Assembly: GCA_016858145.1 (NCBI GenBank)
Contig: JAEHOE010000135.1
Span: 1-64,000 of the forward strand
Direction of reading: 5' to 3'
Length of the DNA stretch: 64,000 bases
Origin: Edaphochlamys debaryana
Lineage: Eukaryota; Chlorophyta; Chlorophyceae; Chlamydomonadales
The notes beneath the pieces are model-generated. The model worked only from the letters and a program-made list of their open reading frames with translations. It made no database searches and had not been told where the DNA came from. Made by a program: the position numbers and the translations under genes. Positions within the stretch are counted from its first letter, which is position 1; each line of letters starts with the position of its first letter. Of the stretch, positions 36,728 through 47,051 are shown one piece after another.

Positions 36728-37580
36728 AGCGGCTAGCTCACGTTTCGGCAGTTGACTGCCGGCACGGCACAGCCCACGGCGCCGCTGCAAGGGGGCAAGG
36801 CGGGGTCGGCGTGGATTTCCGCAGTTGACTCCACCACACCCCTTGCGGCCCTCTCCCGCCCCTGCGGCTCACGTTTCGGCAGTTGACTGCCGGCACGGCA
36901 CAGCCCACGGCGCCGCTGCAAGGGGGCAAGGCGGGGGCGGCGTGGATTTCAGCAGTTGACTCCACCACACCCCTTGCGGCGCCTTTCCCGCCCCTGCGGC
37001 TCACGTTTCGGCAGTTGACTGCCGGCACGGCACAGCCCACGGCGCCGCTGCAAGGGGGCAAGGCGGGGGCGGCGTGGATTTCAGCAGTTGACTCCACCAC
37101 ACCCCTTGCGGCCCGCTCCCGCCCCTGCGGCTCACGTTTCGGCAGTTGACTGCCGGCACGGCACAGCCCACGGCGCCGCTGCAAGGGGGCAAGGCGGGGG
37201 CGGCGCGGATTTCAGCAGTTGACTCCACCACACCCCTTGCGGCCCTCTCCCGCCCCTGCGGCTCACGTTTCGGCAGTTGACTGCCGGCACGGCACAGCCC
37301 ACGGCGCCGCTGCAAGGGGGCAAGGCGGGGGCGGCGCGGATTTCAGCAGTTGACTCCACCACACCCCTTGCGGCCCTTTCCCGCCCCAGCGGCTAGCTCA
37401 CGTTTCGGCAGTTGACTGCCGGCACGGCACAGCCCACGGCGCCGCTGCAAGGGGGCAAGGCGGGGTCGGCGTGGATTTCAGCAGTTGACTCCACCACACC
37501 CCTTGCGGCCCTCTCCCGCCCCTGCGGCTCACGTTCCGGCAGTTGACTGCCGGCACGGCACAGCCCACGGCGCCGCTGCA
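36728..37580. repeat. 660-bp higher-order repeat inside the satellite
   Basis: Private variants recur at exactly 660 bp (five units): CCCCAGCGGCTAGC at 36725 and 37385, and GGGGTCGGCG at 36803 and 37463. This marks a block duplication of five monomers. Confidence 0.8.
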
Positions 37581-39630
37581 AGGGGGCAAGGCGGGGGCGG
37601 CGTGGATTTCAGCAGTTGACTCCACCACACCCCTTGCGGCCCTCTCCCGCCCCTGCGGCTCACGTTTCGGCAGTTGACTGCCGGCACAGCACAGCCCACG
37701 GCGCCGCTGCAAGGGGGCAAGGCGGGGTCGGCGTGGATTTCAGCAGTTGACTCCACCACACCCCTTGCGGCCCGCTCCCGCCCCTGCGGCTCACGTTTCG
37801 GCAGTTGACTGCCGGCACGGCACAGCCCACGGCGCCGCTGCAAGGGGGCAAGGCGGGGGCGGCGTGGATTTCAGCAGTTGACTCCACCACACCCCTTGCG
37901 GCCCTCTCCCGCCCCAGCGGCTAGCTCACGTTTCGGCAGTTGACTGCCGGCACAGCACAGCCCACGGCGCCGCTGCAAGGGGGCAAGGCGGGGTCGGCGT
38001 GGATTTCAGCAGTTGACTCCACCACACCCCTTGCGGCCCGCTCCCGCCCCTGCGGCTCACGTTCCGGCAGTTGACTGCCGGCACGGCACAGCCCACGGCG
38101 CCGCTGCAAGGGGGCAAGGCGGGGGCGGCGTGGATTTCAGCAGTTGACTCCACCACACCCCTTGCGGCCCTCTCCCGCCCCAGCGGCTAGCTCACGTTTC
38201 GGCAGTTGACTGCCGGCACGGCACAGCCCACGGCGCCGCTGCAAGGGGGCAAGGCGGGGGCGGCGTGGATTTCAGCAGTTGACTCCACCACACCCCTTGC
38301 GGCCCTCTCCCGCCCCTGCGGCTCACGTTCCGGCAGTTGACTGCCGGCACGGCACAGCCCACGGCGCCGCTGCAAGGGGGCAAGGCGGGGTCGGCGTGGA
38401 TTTCAGCAGTTGACTCCACCACACCCCTTGCGGCCCTCTCCCGCCCCTGCGGCTCACGTTTCGGCAGTTGACTGCCGGCACGGCACAGCCCACGGCGCCG
38501 CTGCAAGGGGGCAAGGCGGGGTCGGCGTGGATTTCAGCAGTTGACTCCACCACACCCCTTGCGGCCCTCTCCCGCCCCTGCGGCTCACGTTCCGGCAGTT
38601 GACTGCCGGCACGGCACAGCCCACGGCGCCGCTGCAAGGGGGCAAGGCGGGGGCGGCGTGGATTTCAGCAGTTGACTCCACCACACCCCTTGCGGCCCTC
38701 TCCCGCCCCTGCGGCTCACGTTTCGGCAGTTGACTGCCGGCACAGCACAGCCCACGGCGCCGCTGCAAGGGGGCAAGGCGGGGTCGGCGTGGATTTCAGC
38801 AGTTGACTCCACCACACCCCTTGCGGCCCTCTCCCGCCCCTGCGGCTCACGTTTCGGCAGTTGACTGCCGGCACGGCACAGCCCACGGCGCCGCTGCAAG
38901 GGGGCAAGGCGGGGGCGGCGCGGATTTCAGCAGTTGACTCCACCACACCCCTTGCGGCCCTCTCCCGCCCCAGCGGCTAGCTCACGTTTCGGCAGTTGAC
39001 TGCCGGCACGGCACAGCCCACGGCGCCGCTGCAAGGGGGCAAGGCGGGGGCGGCGTGGATTTCAGCAGTTGACTCCACCACACCCCTTGCGGCCCTCTCC
39101 CGCCCCTGCGGCTCACGTTCCGGCAGTTGACTGCCGGCACGGCACAGCCCACGGCGCCGCTGCAAGGGGGCAAGGCGGGGGCGGCGTGGATTTCAGCAGT
39201 TGACTCCACCACACCCCTTGCGGCCCTCTCCCGCCCCTGCGGCTCACGTTTCGGCAGTTGACTGCCGGCACAGCACAGCCCACGGCGCCGCTGCAAGGGG
39301 GCAAGGCGGGGTCGGCGTGGATTTCAGCAGTTGACTCCACCACACCCCTTGCGGCCCGCTCCCGCCCCTGCGGCTCACGTTTCGGCAGTTGACTGCCGGC
39401 ACGGCACAGCCCACGGCGCCGCTGCAAGGGGGCAAGGCGGGGGCGGCGTGGATTTCAGCAGTTGACTCCACCACACCCCTTGCGGCCCTCTCCCGCCCCT
39501 GCGGCTCACGTTTCGGCAGTTGACTGCCGGCACGGCACAGCCCACGGCGCCGCTGCAAGGGGGCAAGGCGGGGGCGGCGCGGATTTCAGCAGTTGACTCC
39601 ACCACACCCCTTGCGGCCCTTTCCCGCCCC

Positions 39631-42600
39631 AGCGGCTAGCTCACGTTTCGGCAGTTGACTGCCGGCACGGCACAGCCCACGGCGCCGCTGCAAGGGGGCA
39701 AGGCGGGGGCGGCGTGGATTTCAGCAGTTGACTCCACCACACCCCTTGCGGCCCTCTCCCGCCCCTGCGGCTCACGTTCCGGCAGTTGACTGCCGGCACG
39801 GCACAGCCCACGGCGCCGCTGCAAGGGGGCAAGGCGGGGGCGGCGTGGATTTCAGCAGTTGACTCCACCACACCCCTTGCGGCCCTCTCCCGCCCCTGCG
39901 GCTCACGTTTCGGCAGTTGACTGCCGGCACGGCACAGCCCACGGCGCCGCTGCAAGGGGGCAAGGCGGGGGCGGCGCGGATTTCAGCAGTTGACTCCACC
40001 ACACCCCTTGCGGCCCGCTCCCGCCCCTGCGGCTCACGTTTCGGCAGTTGACTGCCGGCACGGCACAGCCCACGGCGCCGCTGCAAGGGGGCAAGGCGGG
40101 GGCGGCGCGGATTTCAGCAGTTGACTCCACCACACCCCTTGCGGCCCGCTCCCGCCCCTGCGGCTCACGTTTCGGCAGTTGACTGCCGGCACGGCACAGC
40201 CCACGGCGCCGCTGCAAGGGGGCAAGGCGGGGGCGGCGTGGATTTCAGCAGTTGACTCCACCACACCCCTTGCGGCCCTCTCCCGCCCCTGCGGCTCACG
40301 TTTCGGCAGTTGACTGCCGGCACAGCACAGCCCACGGCGCCGCTGCAAGGGGGCAAGGCGGGGGCGGCGTGGATTTCAGCAGTTGACTCCACCACACCCC
40401 TTGCGGCCCGCTCCCGCCCCTGCGGCTCACGTTTCGGCAGTTGACTGCCGGCACAGCACAGCCCACGGCGCCGCTGCAAGGGGGCAAGGCGGGGGCGGCG
40501 CGGATTTCAGCAGTTGACTCCACCACACCCCTTGCGGCCCGCTCCCGCCCCTGCGGCTCACGTTTCGGCAGTTGACTGCCGGCACGGCACAGCCCACGGC
40601 GCCGCTGCAAGGGGGCAAGGCGGGGGCGGCGTGGATTTCAGCAGTTGACTCCACCACACCCCTTGCGGCCCTCTCCCGCCCCTGCGGCTCACGTTTCGGC
40701 AGTTGACTGCCGGCACAGCACAGCCCACGGCGCCGCTGCAAGGGGGCAAGGCGGGGTCGGCGTGGATTTCAGCAGTTGACTCCACCACACCCCTTGCGGC
40801 CCGCTCCCGCCCCTGCGGCTCACGTTTCGGCAGTTGACTGCCGGCACGGCACAGCCCACGGCGCCGCTGCAAGGGGGCAAGGCGGGGGCGGCGTGGATTT
40901 CAGCAGTTGACTCCACCACACCCCTTGCGGCCCTCTCCCGCCCCTGCGGCTCACGTTTCGGCAGTTGACTGCCGGCACGGCACAGCCCACGGCGCCGCTG
41001 CAAGGGGGCAAGGCGGGGGCGGCGTGGATTTCAGCAGTTGACTCCACCACACCCCTTGCGGCCCTCTCCCGCCCCTGCGGCTCACGTTTCGGCAGTTGAC
41101 TGCCGGCACGGCACAGCCCACGGCGCCGATGCAAGGGGGCAAGGCGGGGGCGGCGTGGATTTCAGCAGTTGACTCCACCACACCCCTTGCGGCCCTCTCC
41201 CGCCCCTGCGGCTCACGTTTCGGCAGTCGACTGCCGGCACGGCACAGCCCACGGCGCCGCTGCAAGGGGGCAAGGCGGGGGCAGCGTGGATTTCAGCAGT
41301 TGACTCCACCACACCCGTTGCGGCCCTTTCCCGCCCCAGCGGCTAGCTCACGTTTCGGCAGTTGACTGCCGGCACGGCACAGCCCACGGCGCCGCTGCAA
41401 GGGGGCAAGGCGGGGGCGGCGCGGATTTCCGCAGTTGACTCCACCACACCCCTTGCGGCCCGCTCCCGCCCCTGCGGCTCACGTTCCGGCAGTTGACTGC
41501 CGGCACGGCACAGCCCACGGCGCCGCTGCAAGGGGGCAAGGCGGGGGCGGCGTGGATTTCAGCAGTTGACTCCACCACACCCCTTGCGGCCCTCTCCCGC
41601 CCCTGCGGCTCACGTTTCGGCAGTTGACTGCCGGCACGGCACAGCCCACGGCGCCGATGCAAGGGGGCAAGGCGGGGGCGGCGCGGATTTCAGCAGTTGA
41701 CTCCACCACACCCCTTGCGGCCCTCTCCCGCCCCTGCGGCTCACGTTTCGGCAGTTGACTGCCGGCACGGCACAGCCCACGGCGCCGCTGCAAGGGGGCA
41801 AGGCGGGGGCGGCGTGGATTTCAGCAGTTGACTCCACCACACCCCTTGCGGCCCTTTCCCGCCCCAGCGGCTAGCTCACGTTTCGGCAGTTGACTGCCGG
41901 CACGGCACAGCCCACGGCGCCGCTGCAAGGGGGCAAGGCGGGGGCGGCGTGGATTTCAGCAGTTGACTCCACCACACCCCTTGCGGCCCTCTCCCGCCCC
42001 TGCGGCTCACGTTCCGGCAGTTGACTGCCGGCACGGCACAGCCCACGGCGCCGCTGCAAGGGGGCAAGGCGGGGGCGGCGTGGATTTCAGCAGTTGACTC
42101 CACCACACCCCTTGCGGCCCTCTCCCGCCCCTGCGGCTCACGTTTCGGCAGTTGACTGCCGGCACGGCACAGCCCACGGCGCCGCTGCAAGGGGGCAAGG
42201 CGGGGGCGGCGCGGATTTCAGCAGTTGACTCCACCACACCCCTTGCGGCCCGCTCCCGCCCCTGCGGCTCACGTTTCGGCAGTTGACTGCCGGCACGGCA
42301 CAGCCCACGGCGCCGCTGCAAGGGGGCAAGGCGGGGGCGGCGCGGATTTCAGCAGTTGACTCCACCACACCCCTTGCGGCCCGCTCCCGCCCCTGCGGCT
42401 CACGTTTCGGCAGTTGACTGCCGGCACGGCACAGCCCACGGCGCCGCTGCAAGGGGGCAAGGCGGGGGCGGCGTGGATTTCAGCAGTTGACTCCACCACA
42501 CCCCTTGCGGCCCTCTCCCGCCCCTGCGGCTCACGTTTCGGCAGTTGACTGCCGGCACAGCACAGCCCACGGCGCCGCTGCAAGGGGGCAAGGCGGGGGC

Positions 42601-43970
42601 GGCGTGGATTTCAGCAGTTGACTCCACCACACCCCTTGCGGCCCGCTCCCGCCCCTGCGGCTCACGTTTCGGCAGTTGACTGCCGGCACGGCACAGCCCA
42701 CGGCGCCGCTGCAAGGGGGCAAGGCGGGGGCGGCGTGGATTTCAGCAGTTGACTCCACCACACCCCTTGCGGCCCTCTCCCGCCCCTGCGGCTCACGTTT
42801 CGGCAGTTGACTGCCGGCACAGCACAGCCCACGGCGCCGCTGCAAGGGGGCAAGGCGGGGTCGGCGTGGATTTCAGCAGTTGACTCCACCACACCCCTTG
42901 CGGCCCGCTCCCGCCCCTGCGGCTCACGTTTCGGCAGTTGACTGCCGGCACGGCACAGCCCACGGCGCCGCTGCAAGGGGGCAAGGCGGGGGCGGCGTGG
43001 ATTTCAGCAGTTGACTCCACCACACCCCTTGCGGCCCTCTCCCGCCCCTGCGGCTCACGTTTCGGCAGTTGACTGCCGGCACGGCACAGCCCACGGCGCC
43101 GCTGCAAGGGGGCAAGGCGGGGGCGGCGTGGATTTCAGCAGTTGACTCCACCACACCCCTTGCGGCCCTCTCCCGCCCCTGCGGCTCACGTTTCGGCAGT
43201 TGACTGCCGGCACGGCACAGCCCACGGCGCCGATGCAAGGGGGCAAGGCGGGGGCGGCGTGGATTTCAGCAGTTGACTCCACCACACCCCTTGCGGCCCT
43301 CTCCCGCCCCTGCGGCTCACGTTTCGGCAGTCGACTGCCGGCACGGCACAGCCCACGGCGCCGCTGCAAGGGGGCAAGGCGGGGGCGGCGTGGATTTCAG
43401 CAGTTGACTCCACCACACCCGTTGCGGCCCTTTCCCGCCCCAGCGGCTAGCTCACGTTTCGGCAGTTGACTGCCGGCACGGCACAGCCCACGGCGCCGCT
43501 GCAAGGGGGCAAGGCGGGGGCGGCGCGGATTTCCGCAGTTGACTCCACCACACCCCTTGCGGCCCGCTCCCGCCCCTGCGGCTCACGTTCCGGCAGTTGA
43601 CTGCCGGCACGGCACAGCCCACGGCGCCGCTGCAAGGGGGCAAGGCGGGGGCGGCGTGGATTTCAGCAGTTGACTCCACCACACCCCTTGCGGCCCTCTC
43701 CCGCCCCTGCGGCTCACGTTTCGGCAGTTGACTGCCGGCACGGCACAGCCCACGGCGCCGATGCAAGGGGGCAAGGCGGGGGCGGCGCGGATTTCAGCAG
43801 TTGACTCCACCACACCCCTTGCGGCCCTCTCCCGCCCCTGCGGCTCACGTTTCGGCAGTTGACTGCCGGCACGGCACAGCCCACGGCGCCGCTGCAAGGG
43901 GGCAAGGCGGGGGCGGCGTGGATTTCAGCAGTTGACTCCACCACACCCCTTGCGGCCCTCTCCCGCCCCT
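39631..43970. repeat. Tandem 2.1-2.2 kb higher-order repeat in the satellite
   Basis: Two adjacent blocks, about 39631-41865 and 41866-43970, share rare variants in order. At an offset of 2104 bp these are GCCGATGCAAG (41129/43233 and 41657/43761), CAGTCGACTG (41228/43332) and ACCCGTTGCG (41317/43421). Left of about 40450 the offset is 2235, exactly one monomer more. Block A carries two successive units with GCACAGCACAG (40321, 40452) where block B has one (42556). Confidence 0.9.
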
Positions 43971-44624
43971 GCGGCTCACGTTTCGGCAGTTGACTGCCGG
44001 CACAGCACAGACCACGGCGCCGCTGCAAGGGGGCAAGGCGGGGGCGGCGTGGATTTCAGCAGTTGACTCCACCACACCCCTTGCGGCCCGCTCCCGCCCC
44101 TGCGGCTCACGTTTCGGCAGTTGACTGCCGGCACGGCACAGCCCACGGCGCCGCTGCAAGGGGGCAAGGCGGGGGCGGCGTGGATTTCAGCAGTTGACTC
44201 CACCACACCCCTTGCGGCCCTCTCCCGCCCCTGCGGCTCACGTTTCGGCAGTTGACTGCCGGCACGGCACAGCCCACGGCGCCGCTGCAAGGGGGCAAGG
44301 CGGGGGCGGCGTGGATTTCAGCAGTTGACTCCACCACACCCCTTGCGGCCCTCTCCCGCCCCTGCGGCTCACGTTTCGGCAGTTGACTGCCGGCACGGCA
44401 CAGCCCACGGCGCCGCTGCAAGGGGGCAAGGCGGGGGCGGCGTGGATTTCAGCAGTTGACTCCACCACACCCCTTGCGGCCCTCTCCCGCCCCTGCGGCT
44501 CACGTTTCGGCAGTTGACTGCCGGCACAGCACAGCCCACGGCGCCGCTGCAAGGGGGCAAGGCGGGGTCGGCGTGGATTTCAGCAGTTGACTCCACCACA
44601 CCCCTTGCGGCCCGCTCCCGCCCC

Positions 44625-45571
44625 TTACACACAACCATTACCTCAACAGGCCTCCACCCGCGATGTGCCCACGCACAGTGCAGAGCCACTGCGCCCACGA
44701 ACCTGGTGGCCCCTGTCGTCGTGCCTCGTCGCGATGCCCCTGGGGGGATGGCGGCGGGCCCGTGCGGGGACGGCACGCGGCCCCAAGCTGTCACACCGAC
44801 CCACGCTGGTACCTCGCTGGTAGTAGTTTTAAGAAGTCACCTGCCGGGCCCCCCGCGGCAGAAACCCACCATCGGGCGTGGCCTGGGGAGGTGGGGTCTG
44901 GCGGCGGGTGACTCGGCTCTAAACCGGGCGCCGACCGGTATCGAGCTAGGGTTTTGCATTCTTCCGATTTGCATTCTACTTCTCAACTGGATGATTGTTT
45001 CTTGTGTGTCTTGTTTCGCTACGTTTAGAGGTCTGCCGCATGTCGCAAGCGCGCCGAGAGAGGTCGCGGTTCTGCGATGTCGCAGCCTCCTTCTCGTTTG
45101 CTGTTGCTTGCATCACTTGCGAAGTCAATTATATTGTGTTGCAATGCCCTCAAATGGCTCGCATGGTGCAGTGGTCAGCTCTCGCGATGGCATGGGGCAC
45201 GTTGCGTGCACGAACCCGCCCCTCTCCCCCCTCCCCCCGCCGCCGCCCTGCCCACTCCCAGGCAGCTTCACTGATACATCCTCAGGAGCGTTCCAGATCG
45301 CTGCAGGTGCGCCTGAGCTTGTCGGCGGGGGCTCGCTGCCAAGTTGGTATTGCCGTGTGTGCCCCAACCCGGGGTGGGGCACACAGCCATCAATGCAACG
45401 CGCAGCACGCCACGAGGGGGCAGTCCAGTAAGCGGGTGTTGCCCGCGATGCATGGGGCAAGCCGACTCGGGCAGGTCTCAGCCCCTTCCCTGCCTTTGGG
45501 AAGCCATCCTTGACAGTCTATTGCTAGCTGTTCATCCATGCATGTCAGTTGCTTGCGGGGGCTCCCCCGCC
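44625..45571. other. Unique sequence right of the satellite, no gene supported
   Basis: Open frames here lack splice-consistent partners and recognisable domains. A perfect hairpin occurs at 45356-45385: arms TGTGTGCCCCA and TGGGGCACACA with an 8-base loop. The last eight bases (45564-45571) are the left target duplication of the MITE. Confidence 0.5.
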
Positions 45572-45962
45572 CAGGGTTGCATAATACGGCAGCCCCCGGG
45601 GCCAATACGCGTATTAATACGCAATACGGCCCCCCTCCTCGCTAATACGGCTTAATACGGCTCTAAGACGGCGGCGCCCAGCCGTATTAATGCGGCAGCG
45701 TACGGTATTAATGCGCTCCGCGTTCACGTAGAAGCGCAGGGAACGCGTAGGGCATCGGTTATGGCGGAACTGACGGCTGAGCTGCCGACCGACGCACCCC
45801 AGCACCCTAGCACCCCAGCACCCCCCCCCCCCCGCCGCCGGCCCCCGGCTGCCCGGCCGGTACCCCCGCGCCGCATGCCGTATTAATACGGCAGCGAGAG
45901 GCCGTATCCGTATTAATACGTATCCGTATCAATACGGGGACTGATACGTATTGGCAACCCTG
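45572..45962. mobile_element. hAT-type MITE, non-autonomous, 391 bp
   Basis: The left end CAGGGTTGCATAATACGG matches the inverted right end (complement CAGGGTTGCCAATACG) apart from one mismatch and one inserted base. The 8-bp direct repeat CCCCCGCC flanks it at 45564-45571 and 45963-45970. CAGGG ends with an 8-bp duplication are the signature of hAT superfamily insertions. The interior is packed with AATACGG/CCGTATT motifs on both strands near both ends and encodes no protein. A clean target duplication and near-matching ends suggest a fairly recent insertion, moved in trans by an unseen transposase. Confidence 0.85.
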
Positions 45963-45970
45963 CCCCCGCC

Positions 45971-47051
45971 CCTTCATGGTTGGGGTGCGTGTTCACTAGA
46001 GAGAGGGCACGGAGAGGGCATGGGTACTCCAGGCAGCAGTACACCGCTAAAACATCATTGCATCTCTTGTGAGGATCGATCAGTCCACTTTGAGTTCCCC
46101 ATGCACTTTCAACGCCCCTCGCCCCCACCCAGCCCAGCCGCCCTTCTAAAGGCCCTCCTACTATAGCTAGCCTCCATTCCCCTGCTCCGCTGCATATATA
46201 TACATCAGCCACTGCTATGAGCCCCATGCCACCAGTACCCTCTTATCATCGCCGCAGCCTCACAATCTGACACAACTCCTTGACCAACAGATAGAAAGCA
46301 CGCTCATGTCCGTAGCTGATACCGCCACAGCTCACATGAAAGGAAAGAGCCTGGACGCCCGCCGTTGCGTAACCTTGCTAGCAACACACAAAGCCATCAT
46401 CAGTCCACCCATCAAGCACACTACTAGTACTAGAGGAAATTCAGACGAGAACAGATAGAGAGCGGCACCACCTAACAATGTTACTCGCGTCGAGCACCCT
46501 GTGCATAGCATGAGAAACTCAACTCCGATCTAAGGTCATGGGCGCGGGTTCCGGTACGCTGTGGGGAAGGGGCCCCGTGCGTGGAGCGAGACCTGAAGCT
46601 GGGGGGCTAGACCTATCTCCCGACGGGATGGCCCTATGACCCCATGGAGGCTATGATCCAGCCACCACGCCCGGCCTCCTGTTTCACACGGCCCCCATCC
46701 ATACCGCTGCGTCGCCTCCTGGGTCGCAGCATTGGGACTGCCCGGCGGAGGCCAACGTCAGCTCCTCCTCGCCGTCCAAAAGAGCACCTGTCGACCGCGC
46801 TTTTGTGCTGACCCACATGTTGAGGGGCATGCATCACGGAATGACTTCCCCTGCAGTGGCGGAAGGGGCATGGGGACGATGCGGAGCTAGGAACGCCCAT
46901 GTAGGACTGGTAAGGCAGGGCGGCGGAGAACGCGGTGGGAACTGAAGCCCCTGTAATCCATGGCTGCGCTTGCACAGCGGCTGTCGCCGGCCCCACTCGC
47001 AGGCGTTTGATTGCGCAGCGCAGTTTATCCGTCCCACCCCTCTGTCGACAG
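45971..47051. other. Less GC-rich intergenic DNA, no gene supported
   Basis: This lies downstream of the secreted-protein gene (47052-56146). The part nearest the gene (about 46930-47051) resembles the sequence after the paralog (about 57630-57690), so the duplication extended past the stop codon. I see no coding series. Confidence 0.5.

Larger units (their letters stand above)
19475..44624. repeat. 131-bp tandem satellite array, about 190 units
   Basis: A head-to-tail array of about 25 kb. The consensus unit is 131 bp and splits into parts of 73 and 58 bp, each starting with GCAGTTGACT. The first part holds the inverted repeat CGGCAGT-TG-ACTGCCG. Some units are 135 bp because of a 4-bp CTAG insertion (CGGCTAGCTCACG against CGGCTCACG). 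Other recurrent variants are GGCGTGGATT or GGCGCGGATT, and CTTTCCCGCC, CGCTCCCGCC, CTCTCCCGCC or CGCTTCCCGCC. The array starts and ends abruptly in unique DNA. The 131-bp period is not a multiple of three, so the recurring open frames of about 104 residues on the minus strand are by-products. No interruption by a gene or transposon was seen. Confidence 0.97.

Noticed and set aside
19475..44624. Dozens of minus-strand open frames of about 104 or 149 residues with nearly equal sequence
   Set aside because: They recur every 131 bp, overlap each other in all frames and arise from a GC-rich tandem repeat lacking many stops. They are not a protein family.
19475..44624. CRISPR array
   Set aside because: The whole 131-bp unit is conserved, with no unique spacers and no cas genes; the context is eukaryotic.
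19475..44624. About 380 TTGACT motifs read as WRKY W-boxes
   Set aside because: TTGACY is a six-base motif amplified only because it lies twice in each satellite unit. Nothing links it to regulation here.
45160..45260. tRNA-like start (ATGGTGCAGTGGTCAGC)
   Set aside because: It resembles an A-box, but no B-box GGTTCGANNCC or cloverleaf follows.
44663..45513. Long overlapping open frames right of the satellite
   Set aside because: No codon bias, splice logic, domain or homologous copy supports them; stop-poor GC-rich DNA explains them.
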